DNA of 47,038 nucleotides from an uncultured Lachnospiraceae bacterium. GTDB lineage: Bacteria > Bacillota > Clostridia > Lachnospirales > Lachnospiraceae. Position numbers and translations under genes: made by a program. How positions within the stretch are numbered: position 1 is the first letter of the stretch; every line of letters begins with the position of its first letter. Location: assembly GCA_934402515.1 (NCBI GenBank), contig CAKRTZ010000015.1, forward strand, positions 1 through 47,038, in the 5' to 3' direction. The notes under the pieces were generated by a model. That model was not told the origin of the DNA. It ran no database searches and saw only the letters and a program-made list of their open reading frames with translations. Shown one piece after another: positions 8,008 to 17,024 of the stretch.

Positions 8008-9486
8008 ATGAAAAAGAAAGTTTTAAGTCTTGTTCTTGGCACCGCAATGGTTGCTTCTGTATTGGCAGGATGCGGAAACAGTAGTGCTCCGGCAGAAGCA
8101 CCCGCAGAAACAAAAGCAGAAACCACAGCAGCTGCTACAACAGAGGAGACAGAGGCAACGGTAGAGGAGACCGCAGATGATGAACCGGTTACCATCACAT
8201 TAGGTATCTGGCCTGAGGATACCCTCACCGATGACATTGCTGTACATGAGGGGTATGTAGCTACCATGAAGGAGTTACATCCCAACGTAACCTGCGAGCC
8301 TGCATACTACAAATATTCTACCGATACTTTTATGCCTATGGTAGAGTCCGGCAACTGCCCAACCATTTTTGAGTCCTGGTTCACAGAGCCTACCAAGCTG
8401 ATCAATGCAAACGCTATCGCTGATATCACCGATGAACTGGATGCAAGAGGCTGGCTGGATGCAATGAACCCTTCCATCAAAGCACTGTTATCTGATGAGA
8501 ACGGACGTGTATATGGTATTCCTCGTGATGGTTACGCATTAGGCTTAATGTTAAACGTTGAGCTGTTCGAGGAAGCTGGTCTGGTAGATGGAGATGGATA
8601 TCCCCTTTATCCTAAGACCTGGGATGAGTTAGCAGAGACTGCTGCTACCATCAAAGAGAAAACCGGTGCTGCTGGTCTTTGCTTACTGGCAAAAGATAAT
8701 GCAGGCGGCTGGCACTTCTCCAACATCGCATGGGGCTTCGGTGCAACTCTTTGTATCGACAATGGCGATGGCACCTTTACTTCTAACTTAGCAACTGACG
8801 AAGCTATCGCAGCTATGGAATATGTGAAATCCCTGAAATGGGATTACGATGTACTGACCGCTGATCCTCTTAGCGAGGACTGGGGAACCGGTTTCGCACA
8901 GTTAGGTACCGGCAATGCAGCTATGTACATTGCAGCAAACGATGCAGTAAATCAGCCTACACAGGTAAATGGTCTGCCTGTTGACAAACTTTCCATCGTT
9001 CCTATTCCTGCAGGTCCTGCCGGACAGTTCTCCTTATACGGTGGTACTCCTTACATGTTCTCCAAGGATGCAACTCCTGCAGAGATTAACGCAGCTTTAG
9101 ATTACCTGGAAGTTATGGGTAAAGCTCCTGTAGCTACCGATGCAGCTGTTGAAGGTATGAAGGCAGATGCTCAGAACAAAGTAGACAATGGCGTTCCTGT
9201 TATCAAGAGATTCCCTTGCTGGGTAAATCAGGATGTACTGGATGCTGAGGAAGCAATCGTTGAAGAGTACGGCAATGTAGATCCTAAGTTGTACGAGGCT
9301 TATTTTGAAGCAACTTCTTCCGATGGCTTACATCTGGAAGAGCCCGGTTCTACTCAGGATATGTACGCTGAATTAACCAAAGTTTTACAGGCTGTTCTGA
9401 CTGACAAAGACGCTGATGTTGCAGCATTAATGCAGCAGGCAAATGATAACTACCAGAAGATCCTGGATGAGACCTACGGTAACTAA
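8008..9486 (+). CDS. Sugar ABC transporter substrate-binding lipoprotein
   Basis: The protein has 492 residues. A lipoprotein signal peptide ends in the lipobox VLAGC, with Cys22 as the lipidated residue. It is followed by an Ala/Glu/Thr-rich linker and a type 1 (MalE-like) extracellular solute-binding fold. ATG 8008 lies behind AAGGGAGAG; the frame is open to 7903, but that would put a charged extension before the signal peptide and erase the operator-containing leader. It should deliver an oligosaccharide to the two permeases encoded next. The neighbouring GH65 enzymes suggest an alpha-glucoside, but specificity cannot be read from the sequence. Codons are strongly biased (many GCA, GTA, TTA), in keeping with high expression. 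Confidence 0.93.
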   Translation: MKKKVLSLVLGTAMVASVLAGCGNSSAPAEAPAETKAETTAAATTEETEATVEETADDEPVTITLGIWPEDTLTDDIAVHEGYVATMKELHPNVTCEPAYYKYSTDTFMPMVESGNCPTIFESWFTEPTKLINANAIADITDELDARGWLDAMNPSIKALLSDENGRVYGIPRDGYALGLMLNVELFEEAGLVDGDGYPLYPKTWDELAETAATIKEKTGAAGLCLLAKDNAGGWHFSNIAWGFGATLCIDNGDGTFTSNLATDEAIAAMEYVKSLKWDYDVLTADPLSEDWGTGFAQLGTGNAAMYIAANDAVNQPTQVNGLPVDKLSIVPIPAGPAGQFSLYGGTPYMFSKDATPAEINAALDYLEVMGKAPVATDAAVEGMKADAQNKVDNGVPVIKRFPCWVNQDVLDAEEAIVEEYGNVDPKLYEAYFEATSSDGLHLEEPGSTQDMYAELTKVLQAVLTDKDADVAALMQQANDNYQKILDETYGN

Positions 9487-9513
9487 TCCTATTTCAATAA
9501 TTACTTAATGGGA

Positions 9514-9578
9514 AACTGAAAGAGTATGCTTCCGGGATCGGGAATATGTGATTCCCGGAAGCCTCATTCAGTTTTTTT
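9514..9578 (+). terminator. Intercistronic terminator/attenuator after the binding protein
   Basis: A two-part stem: AACTGAA (9514-9520) with TTCAGTT (9567-9573) outside, and GCTTCCGGGA (9528-9537) with TCCCGGAAGC (9553-9562) inside. T-run 9572-9578 follows. Placed between the binding protein and permease genes, it probably lets only part of transcription through, so that binding protein exceeds permease. Confidence 0.85.
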
Positions 9579-9626
9579 CATAGGATCAATTCATTCATTC
9601 TTTCGTGCAAAAAAAGGAGACATGGA

Positions 9627-10523
9627 GTGAAAACAACAGCAAAAACAAAAAAAGAAAAATTCAGAAAAAGGGATCTCATGGGCTGGTTGGTAATGCTTCC
9701 CACTTTAGTCCTGTTTGCTTTTTTTGTATGGGAACCCTTGGTTGAAAATATCAGGCTGTCTTTCTGCACAGCCAAAATGTATGAGATTACAGGATTTGCA
9801 GGATTGGATAACTACCGGAAGGTCATTTCCGATGTAGACTTTATGGCAGCATTTACCAATACCTTTTCCTACACCTTCTGGTCGCTGCTGATCGGTTTCT
9901 TTATCCCTATGGTAGTGGCAGTTTTGATTACGGAAACAGTGCATTTGAAAGGCCTTTTCAGAACAGCCGTATACTTCCCCAACATTATGCCCGGTCTGGC
10001 AACCATCTGGATTTGGAGTTATTTCTTCCTGCCCGGTGACACCGGTGTACTGAATATCCTACTTGGCAGATTGGGAATGGAGCCTTTAGAGTGGCTGAAC
10101 AATCCACATTGGACGATTCCCCTCATTATCATCACGATGACATGGAAGAGCGCAGGCTCTACAGCCTTGATTTATATGGCAAACATCAGTGGTATCAGCC
10201 CGGATCTGTATGAGGCAGCGACCATCGATGGTGCTGGCGTATGGCAGCGAATTATACATATTACCATGCCCAGTGTGTTAAAACTGGCGAAGACCATGCT
10301 GATCTTACAAGTCATCTCCGTATTCCAGATCCTGTATGAGCCCCTGGTATTTAAAAATGGTGGTCCCAACAATGCAAGTATCTCTCTGATGATGTTAATG
10401 TATCGTTATGGTTATCGTGATTACAATGTACCGAAGGCAGCAGCCTTGTCTGTACTGATTTGTGCAATCTTAGTTGTTCTGAGTGGTATTTACATGAAAG
10501 CCACCAAATCCAAAGAAGAATAA
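9627..10523 (+). CDS. Sugar ABC transporter permease, MalF/UgpA type
   Basis: The protein has 298 residues with six predicted membrane helices. The cytoplasmic EAA loop near residues 190-210 reads DLYEAATIDGAGVWQRIIHIT and is the docking site for the ATPase. GTG 9627 follows AAGGAG at 9614; the nearer ATG at 9622 is out of frame and stops after two codons, so GTG is the start. It pairs with the next permease. No ATP-binding subunit is encoded in the cluster, so an MsmX-type shared ATPase elsewhere is expected, as is common in Bacillota. Confidence 0.93.
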   Translation: MKTTAKTKKEKFRKRDLMGWLVMLPTLVLFAFFVWEPLVENIRLSFCTAKMYEITGFAGLDNYRKVISDVDFMAAFTNTFSYTFWSLLIGFFIPMVVAVLITETVHLKGLFRTAVYFPNIMPGLATIWIWSYFFLPGDTGVLNILLGRLGMEPLEWLNNPHWTIPLIIITMTWKSAGSTALIYMANISGISPDLYEAATIDGAGVWQRIIHITMPSVLKLAKTMLILQVISVFQILYEPLVFKNGGPNNASISLMMLMYRYGYRDYNVPKAAALSVLICAILVVLSGIYMKATKSKEE

Positions 10524-10541
10524 AGGGAGGAGGAAAAAGCG

Positions 10542-11420
10542 ATGTTCTTTTCAAAATATTCCGACAAAAAAGACGGTGCAATCCGTGGTTATGATGTCAG
10601 ATCCGGGAAAGTAAAAGCACTGGCAATTGCTATTATGGTCATCTGCTTACTGATTGTAGTGATCTGCCTGTTCCCTGCACTGTGGGTATTCTTTGCGAGC
10701 TTTAAGGATATCAAGGAGTTTACCAAAAACGCAACCATTCTGCCCCAGTCTTTTGAATGGAGCAGGATTGCAGAAACCTGGAATGCATTCAAGTTCACGA
10801 AATATTACACAAATTCCCTGATTTCGGTAGCCGGTAGTGTGGTTTGTGCCGTAATCTTCAACGGACTGTTGGCCTACGGTCTGGCAATCCTCAAACCCAA
10901 GGGACATAAGATTGCTTACGCTTTGGTGATGTGGAGTCTGATGATTCCGGCAACGACCAGTATTGTCGCATTGTTCCGTAATATTAACTTAATTGGCTTA
11001 AAGGGAAGCTTTCTCCCCTTATGGCTGGCATTTGGAGCAAATGCTTTTTATGTAGTTTTGTTTATGCAGTTCTTTGAAGAACTGCCCAGTGAGTTACTGG
11101 AAGCAGCCAGATTGGACGGCTGTGGTGTCTGGGGAATTTTCTCCAAAATTATTTTACCACTGTCCAAACCTATTATTGTGGTGGTAGCGATCTTTGCCGT
11201 AACAGCAGCATGGTCAGATTTCCTTCTTCCCTATCTGGTATTGCAGGGATCGGGAAAGGAGACGGTTATGGTGAAATTGTTCTCCTTCAAGGATACGCCT
11301 ACGGATGCGGTCAGTGTCCTGCGGGCAGCACTGTTTGCCATTATCCCGCCCACCATTATTTTTGCAATTTTCCAGAAACAGATTACAGACGGCGCCGCAA
11401 TGGGTGCTGTGAAGGGTTAG
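10542..11420 (+). CDS. Sugar ABC transporter permease, MalG/UgpE type
   Basis: The protein has 292 residues with six membrane helices. Its EAA motif contains LPSELLEAARLDGCGVWGIF. The start ATG 10542 lies behind a strong GGGAGGAGG. It is 18 bp from the first permease gene and 7 bp from the GH65 gene that follows, so one transcript links uptake and phosphorolysis. It forms the second half of the membrane channel. Confidence 0.93.
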   Translation: MFFSKYSDKKDGAIRGYDVRSGKVKALAIAIMVICLLIVVICLFPALWVFFASFKDIKEFTKNATILPQSFEWSRIAETWNAFKFTKYYTNSLISVAGSVVCAVIFNGLLAYGLAILKPKGHKIAYALVMWSLMIPATTSIVALFRNINLIGLKGSFLPLWLAFGANAFYVVLFMQFFEELPSELLEAARLDGCGVWGIFSKIILPLSKPIIVVVAIFAVTAAWSDFLLPYLVLQGSGKETVMVKLFSFKDTPTDAVSVLRAALFAIIPPTIIFAIFQKQITDGAAMGAVKG

Positions 11421-11427
11421 GTAAATC

Positions 11428-13695
11428 ATGGCAAAAGCAGCAGACAGATATTTTAAAGTGGATCCCTGGTGTATCGTGGAAGAGGGATTCGCACCGGGCT
11501 ATGGACTGGTTTCGGAGTCGGTGTTTTCACTGGCAAACGAGTATATGGGAGCCCGTGGCTATTTTGAAGAAGGCTACAGCGGAGATAGATTGTTGGGAAG
11601 CTACTTCAATGGAGTATATGAGCGCAGAAAAGCGGAAGCCCAGGGATATAAAGGAATTGTGCAGGAGACAGAGTTTATGGTCAACAGTGTTGACTGGCTC
11701 TATCTGCGGATTCAGGCAGGGGAGGAAAAACTGGATCTTGCCAGAAGTACCTTCAAGGATTTTAAACGGAAACTGGATTTAAGAACCGGTCTTCTTACCA
11801 GATCCTTCGTATGGAAAACAGAAAAGGGTTCTCTCCAGATTAAACTGGAGCGTTTGATCTCTATGGTGGAGAATGAACGCGCTGCACAGAAACTGACAAT
11901 TGTATCAGCAAATTATCATGGACCCGTTACCATTCAGGCAGGTCTGGATTTTAATACCACCCATGGCGGTGAAAAACTCGCTCTCTGGAAAGTCACTGAC
12001 AGAGATGCAGATAATCAGTCCTGCATTCTGCGGGCACAAACTGTCAATACAGGCATCGAAGTGACCAGCAGCTGTCGTTTAAGCGGCAGTGTGACGGAAC
12101 TGGGAAAAGCTACCCGCGTTATCCAGGAAAAACTGGCTGCTTATAGTTATGAAATTAACTTAAATGCAGGACAGGAAGTGATTCTGGAAAAGGAAGTATG
12201 CAATCTGACACCTTTGTCACAACTGGAAGATGCAGGAAATGAGAGCTTTTCCTTTGACAGACTCTATGAAGAAAATGCATCCTGGTGGAAACAGACCTGG
12301 GAGAAATCTGACATTGAGATTCAGGGAGATGAAGAGAACCAGCAGGGAATCCGTTTCTGCGTGTTCCAGATGTACCAGACCTATCACGGTGCAGTAAAGG
12401 GAACTAATATCGGAGCAAAAGGGTTGACCGGCGAAGCTTACAATGGCAATGCCTTCTGGGATACAGAGACCTACTGCCTGCCCTTCTTTCTGTTCCATGA
12501 TCAGACGGCTGCAGAAAATCTGCTTTATTTCCGTTATGAGACTTTGGATGAGGCAAAGAAGCGTGCAAAAATGTTAGATTGCAGGGGTGCCTTTTACCCC
12601 ATTGCAACAATCAGCGGTCGCGAGTGTTGTAATCTGTGGCAGCATGCGAGCCTGCAGCTGCAGGCCTCTACTGCAGTGGCATACGGAATCTGGCTGTATG
12701 AAAAGATCACCGGAGATACCGCTTTTACCAGCGAGTACGGATTGACGATCCTGATTGAGATCTGCCGGATGCTGGCTACCAGAGGAGATTATAACGCGGA
12801 GCATACCCGTTATGGTTTTTACGGAGTCATGGGACCGGATGAGTTCCAGATGATGGTAAATCATAACTGCTATACCAACTATATGGGACAGTTTACGCTG
12901 CAGTATACTCTTCAGATATTACAGCAGATGAAGGAGAATGCGCCGGAACGTTTGAAACAGGTTCTGAAGCAGTCAGGACTGACCCAGGAGGAGTGCAGAG
13001 ACTGGCAGGAAAAAGCGGATGCCATGCATATCCCTTATGATGGGAAACGCAAGTTGTTTGAACAGCATGTGGGATATTTTGACCTTCCTCATATTGATGT
13101 GGATGCCATACCGATTGAGGAATTCCCTCTTTACAGTCATTGGACTTATGACAGAATTTACAGAAATGACATGATTAAGCAGCCGGATGTGCTGATGTTC
13201 CTGTTTCTGTTTAATTCCAGATTTTCAAGGGATGTATTAAAGGCAAACTATGAGTTTTATGAGCCCCGCTGTATCCATGAAAGTTCGCTGTCACCTTCTG
13301 TGCACTCTATTCTGGCGGCACAGCTGGGAAAAGAGCAGGAAGCTTTTGACTTCTTTGGATTTGCTACCCGTATGGATTTGGACAACTATAACCGCAATAG
13401 TGGCGAGGGCTTACATACCACATCAATTGCTGCGGCATGGATGAATATTGTGTATGGTTTTGGCGGTCTTAGAAGTGACGCGGAAACACTCACACTGCGT
13501 CCCACAATCCCGGAGAAATGGGATAGTTATCGTTTTCGCATTGTATATCGTGGAGAAATTCTCTGTGTCCATGTGGAAAAGGGACGGGTATCCTTACAGA
13601 CAGTAAATGGCGGCAGCCTGGCACTTCTCTTTTATGACGAGCCTATTACAGTCACAGGGGAAGAGCAGTGGTTCGCTATCCCGAAAAATAACTAG
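11428..13695 (+). CDS. Glycoside hydrolase family 65 phosphorylase (first copy)
   Basis: The protein has 755 residues, the normal GH65 length: N-terminal beta-sandwich, alpha/alpha barrel, C-terminal beta-sheet cap. The general-acid glutamate of the family falls in MGPDEFQMMVN (Glu472), and the phosphate-site motif HESSLS begins at His617. Family members cleave alpha-glucosides with inorganic phosphate, inverting the anomer to give beta-glucose-1-phosphate, the substrate of the pgmB product nearby. After GPDE this copy has FQMMVNHNCYTN where its neighbour has YHERVNNNGYTN, so the two copies probably differ in linkage or acceptor. Which disaccharide (maltose, kojibiose, nigerose, trehalose or other) is not decidable from this sequence. 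Confidence 0.9.
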   Translation: MAKAADRYFKVDPWCIVEEGFAPGYGLVSESVFSLANEYMGARGYFEEGYSGDRLLGSYFNGVYERRKAEAQGYKGIVQETEFMVNSVDWLYLRIQAGEEKLDLARSTFKDFKRKLDLRTGLLTRSFVWKTEKGSLQIKLERLISMVENERAAQKLTIVSANYHGPVTIQAGLDFNTTHGGEKLALWKVTDRDADNQSCILRAQTVNTGIEVTSSCRLSGSVTELGKATRVIQEKLAAYSYEINLNAGQEVILEKEVCNLTPLSQLEDAGNESFSFDRLYEENASWWKQTWEKSDIEIQGDEENQQGIRFCVFQMYQTYHGAVKGTNIGAKGLTGEAYNGNAFWDTETYCLPFFLFHDQTAAENLLYFRYETLDEAKKRAKMLDCRGAFYPIATISGRECCNLWQHASLQLQASTAVAYGIWLYEKITGDTAFTSEYGLTILIEICRMLATRGDYNAEHTRYGFYGVMGPDEFQMMVNHNCYTNYMGQFTLQYTLQILQQMKENAPERLKQVLKQSGLTQEECRDWQEKADAMHIPYDGKRKLFEQHVGYFDLPHIDVDAIPIEEFPLYSHWTYDRIYRNDMIKQPDVLMFLFLFNSRFSRDVLKANYEFYEPRCIHESSLSPSVHSILAAQLGKEQEAFDFFGFATRMDLDNYNRNSGEGLHTTSIAAAWMNIVYGFGGLRSDAETLTLRPTIPEKWDSYRFRIVYRGEILCVHVEKGRVSLQTVNGGSLALLFYDEPITVTGEEQWFAIPKNN

Positions 13696-13706
13696 GAGGC
13701 ACTGAA

Positions 13707-15878
13707 ATGGTGGATTGGACGATCCGTTCAGAGAGCTATGACGAGGAACAGGCAGCTTCTCTGGGGAACCGTTTCCTGATCGGCAACGGTTATCTGGGAA
13801 TCCGGGGAACGCTGGAAGAATACGAGGCAGATAAACTTCCTGCCATTAACCTGGCAGGAGTACATGATCAGGTGGGCAGTGGCTGGCGTGAGCCGGTCAA
13901 TGCCCCCAATGGATGTTTTTCCTATTTAAAAGTAGATGGGGAAAAGTTTCGCCTGCCGGAAGTAGCTCCCGCGTCACATAGTATGGAATTAGATTACCGT
14001 CATGGTATATTCAGCAGAAAGACCACATGGAATACCAGCCGCGGAAATATTACTTTAATGACACAACGCATTGCCAGCATGCAGGATGTATCTTTAATCG
14101 GCATGCGTTTTGAGGTTCAGGCAGATTTTCACGCAGATGTGGAACTGGTTACCGGCATTGACAGCAAGGTATGGGATTTAAATGGTCCACACCTGGAAGA
14201 GGTAAAACTGGAAGAGTGTGAGGGGGATTTGCTGGTAACGGCGGTCACCCACGAAAAACGCATTCCCATAGCTGTGGCCAGTGCTGTACATACGGACGAT
14301 TCCTGTGAAATCAAGATTGCCAGGAAAGAAGATAAGATTTTACACCGCATTTGTTTTATTACCCGTCAGGGTGAAAACTTTGTGGCAGAAAAATGGGTGA
14401 GTGTACTGACCGGACAGCATCATGATGATCCAGGGGCAGAGGCACTGAAACAGGTAAGAGAAAAGAAACAAACCGGCTATCAGAAAATGCTGGATGAGCA
14501 TAAGGCTGCCTGGGATAAACTCTGGAAACATTCAGAGGTTCTCATCAAAGGTGATGATGCAGCAATGGAAGCGACCAACTATTCTCTGTATCATCTTCAC
14601 AGTATTGCACCCAGACATACCGGGAGTCTTTCGATTCCGGCAAGAGGTCTGTCCGGTCAGACTTATAAAGGTGCGGTATTCTGGGATACTGAAATGTTCA
14701 TGCTGGACTTTTTCCTCATGACAGATCCTGCAACAGCCAGAACACTGATGCGCTATCGAATCGATACTCTGGGGGGAGCATTGAAGAAAGCAGCGCATTA
14801 TGGTTTTGACGGCGCATTCTATGCTTGGGAGAGCCAGGAGGGCGGTTATGATGCCTGCACCGATTACAATGTGACGGATGTTTTTACCGGAAGACCGGTG
14901 CGTACTTACTTTAAGGATAAGCAGGTACATATTTCTGCGGCAGTTGTCTACGGAATTATGCGGTATGTGGAATGGACCGGCGATGAGAGTATTCTGGATG
15001 AACAGGGTATCCGGACAGTCATTGAATGTGGGAAGTTCTATTATAGCCTGCTTCTTCACAGACTGACCAAGGATTATTATGAGATCCATGATGTGATCGG
15101 ACCGGATGAGTATCATGAACGTGTCAACAACAACGGCTATACCAATCGCATGGCCATTTATACCATGGAAAAAGCGGCAGAAGTGGTCCGTAAGGCAATG
15201 GAAAACGGAACACTTCCCGGGAAATATGATGGAGAACAGCTGCTGTCCTGTTTTGAGGATGGAGCAAAGAAACTCTATCTTCCCAAACCGGATGAAAATG
15301 GAATTGTGGAACAGTTTGACGGATATTTCCAGTTGGAGGATACCACACCGGATGTGGTGAAAGGAAGACTTCTCAATCCCAAGGAATATTGGGGCGGCGG
15401 CCATGGGGTAGCTTCCCAGACCCAGGTAATCAAGCAGGCTGATGTTGTGACCTGGCTGAACCTGTTCCATCAGGAATACTCCAAGGAGATCCTTCAGGCA
15501 AACTGGAATTATTATGAGCCCAGAACCGAACATGGTTCTTCCTTAAGTGCCGGAATGTATGCAATGCTGGCATGCCGTATCGACCAGCCGGACAAAGCAT
15601 ATCCTTTCTTTATGAAGTCTGCAATGGCGGATTTACAAGGCGGTGGAAAGGAGTGGGCAGGTCTCGTTTATATTGGCGGAACCCATCCTGCTGCAGCCGG
15701 AGCTGCCTATATGACAGCGGTAGAAGGCTTTGCCGGACTGGAAATTGAAAATGGCAGATTAGTATGCCATTCTCATCTTCCGGAAAGCATCACAGAAATG
15801 CAATTTTGCGTAACCTACTTGGGAACAGAGTACAAGGTGCATGTGACCAAAGAGGATGCAACTATAGTAACGATTTAA
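13707..15878 (+). CDS. Glycoside hydrolase family 65 phosphorylase (second copy)
   Basis: The protein has 723 residues. It carries the complete motif IGPDEYHERVNNNGYTN with catalytic Glu468, and the phosphate-binding HGSSLS from His609. Its N-terminus FLIGNGYLGIRGTLEEY is typical of the maltose/kojibiose phosphorylase type. It starts at ATG 13707 behind AGGAGG, 11 bp after the first GH65 gene, and its 3' end overlaps the convergent repressor gene by 17 bp. It should yield beta-glucose-1-phosphate plus glucose or a shortened oligosaccharide. Two divergent copies suggest two linkages in one substrate, or two substrates. Confidence 0.92.
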   Translation: MVDWTIRSESYDEEQAASLGNRFLIGNGYLGIRGTLEEYEADKLPAINLAGVHDQVGSGWREPVNAPNGCFSYLKVDGEKFRLPEVAPASHSMELDYRHGIFSRKTTWNTSRGNITLMTQRIASMQDVSLIGMRFEVQADFHADVELVTGIDSKVWDLNGPHLEEVKLEECEGDLLVTAVTHEKRIPIAVASAVHTDDSCEIKIARKEDKILHRICFITRQGENFVAEKWVSVLTGQHHDDPGAEALKQVREKKQTGYQKMLDEHKAAWDKLWKHSEVLIKGDDAAMEATNYSLYHLHSIAPRHTGSLSIPARGLSGQTYKGAVFWDTEMFMLDFFLMTDPATARTLMRYRIDTLGGALKKAAHYGFDGAFYAWESQEGGYDACTDYNVTDVFTGRPVRTYFKDKQVHISAAVVYGIMRYVEWTGDESILDEQGIRTVIECGKFYYSLLLHRLTKDYYEIHDVIGPDEYHERVNNNGYTNRMAIYTMEKAAEVVRKAMENGTLPGKYDGEQLLSCFEDGAKKLYLPKPDENGIVEQFDGYFQLEDTTPDVVKGRLLNPKEYWGGGHGVASQTQVIKQADVVTWLNLFHQEYSKEILQANWNYYEPRTEHGSSLSAGMYAMLACRIDQPDKAYPFFMKSAMADLQGGGKEWAGLVYIGGTHPAAAGAAYMTAVEGFAGLEIENGRLVCHSHLPESITEMQFCVTYLGTEYKVHVTKEDATIVTI

Positions 15879-16875
15879 CACTACTGCGCTCTACAAGGCG
15901 GGTGGGGAGGATGACCTCATGGGAAGACAGCGGATTTTTCTGCAGCAGCTGCAGCATAAAGTCTACAGCGAGTCGACCCTTGAGGTTCATATCCTGATGA
16001 ATGGTGGTGAGAGGAGGAGTTACCAGCTGCGCCATGGGAATGTCATCAAAACCAACCACGGAGATATCATCCGGGACATTTAAGCCCTGCTCTCTCAGTC
16101 CGGTCATAATGCCGGCCGCCATGATGTCTGCAGTCACAACCAGCCCCGTAATGTTCGGATGCTTTGCAACTTCGGCGCTGACTCTCTTACAGGATTCGAT
16201 ATCCATTTCCTGCTGGAATACCAGCGTCTTATCAAAGGGGATTGCGTTGTCTGCCAATGCAGCCTTGTAGCCCAGGAAACGTTCCTGAAGCACACCACCG
16301 TCTTTAATGTTGGGGGAAGCGAAGGCGATACATTTGTGTCCTCTTTGAATCAAATACTGGGTAGCCTGATAGCTTCCGGTAAAGTCTTCCAGACCTACAT
16401 TACAAAACTGCGTGGATTTGACATAACTGTCGATGAGTACCACAGGAATATTGAGACCGGCAACGGAATCAAAGAATTTGTCTTTGAAAATTCCGGTAAA
16501 GAACAGGCCGTCCACGTTCCAATTCTGCAGGAAAGTAACTAATTCTTCAGCGGTGGTCACCGTGCGCAGCATCAGGTAATAGTTATTTTCACGAAGTGCC
16601 GTCTCGATCGTACCAATGGCGGTGGAATGGAAAGGATCCTCCATCACGTTGGTATTTTCTCTGGTGACAACATGGTTGACGAAACCGATCACACGGGAAG
16701 AGTTGGAAACTAAGGAACGGGCAGACATATTAGGAACATAACCGAGACGCTTGATGGCATCGTTAATCAGCTCAATAGTCTCTGCGGAGACGCGGTCATC
16801 CCGTCCGTGGATGACATTGGATACGGTGGTGGCGCTGACATTGGTTTCTCTGGCGATATCTCGAATGGTAACCAT
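15862..16875 (-). CDS. LacI/GalR-family transcriptional repressor of the sugar locus
   Basis: The protein has 337 residues. The N-terminal helix-turn-helix TIRDIARETNVSATTVSNVI and hinge segment VPNMSARSL are standard for LacI, followed by a periplasmic-binding-protein-like effector domain with VVGFDDIPMAQLVTPPLTT. It is transcribed from a promoter carrying GTTTAACATTAAAC on its start point, the same operator found twice at the transporter promoter, so it most likely represses itself, the transporter/GH65 operon and pgmB. The effector is probably a sugar or sugar phosphate from this pathway; this is inference. Confidence 0.94.
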   Translation of the reverse strand: MVTIRDIARETNVSATTVSNVIHGRDDRVSAETIELINDAIKRLGYVPNMSARSLVSNSSRVIGFVNHVVTRENTNVMEDPFHSTAIGTIETALRENNYYLMLRTVTTAEELVTFLQNWNVDGLFFTGIFKDKFFDSVAGLNIPVVLIDSYVKSTQFCNVGLEDFTGSYQATQYLIQRGHKCIAFASPNIKDGGVLQERFLGYKAALADNAIPFDKTLVFQQEMDIESCKRVSAEVAKHPNITGLVVTADIMAAGIMTGLREQGLNVPDDISVVGFDDIPMAQLVTPPLTTIHQDMNLKGRLAVDFMLQLLQKNPLSSHEVILPTRLVERSSVKSLL

Positions 16876-16920
16876 ATTTGTAAACTTCCTTTTTTTTCGA
16901 CTAAATGTTATGAAATCAAG

Positions 16921-16938
16921 GGGTTTAACATTAAACCC
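16921..16938. promoter_or_regulatory. LacI-family operator O3 between repressor and pgmB
   Basis: GGGTTTAACATTAAACCC, a palindrome with 8-bp arms and a central CA. Its 14-bp core differs from O2 at one base. It covers the start point of the repressor promoter and the -35 box of the forward promoter, so one bound dimer could silence both directions. Confidence 0.78.
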
Positions 16939-16953
16939 AGATTAGTGTAACAT
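16925..16953 (+). promoter_or_regulatory. Candidate promoter for pgmB
   Basis: TTAACA (16925-16930), 17 bp, TAACAT (16948-16953). The -35 box lies inside operator O3. A purine-rich leader of about 65 nt runs to the start codon at 17025. Confidence 0.5.
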
Positions 16954-16972
16954 GAATGGAAAGGCACAACAA
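16944..16972 (-). promoter_or_regulatory. Candidate promoter for the LacI-family repressor gene
   Basis: Read on the minus strand: TTGTTG (16972-16967), 17 bp, TACACT (16949-16944). The start point would fall at the edge of operator O3, matching the promoter/operator geometry at the transporter operon. Confidence 0.5.
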
Positions 16973-17024
16973 GTACAGAAAAAGAAAAAAGTAAAAAAAG
17001 CAAAAATTACAGGGAGGATTTAGG

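Noticed and set aside
14532..15533. Minus-strand open frame of 333 codons opposite the second GH65 gene
   Set aside because: The plus strand encodes intact GH65 motifs throughout; the antisense translation shows no domain and no start signals.
15862..15878. Overlap of the second GH65 gene and the LacI gene as a sign of frameshift or wrong end
   Set aside because: Both proteins reach normal family length with natural C-termini; short convergent overlaps are common.
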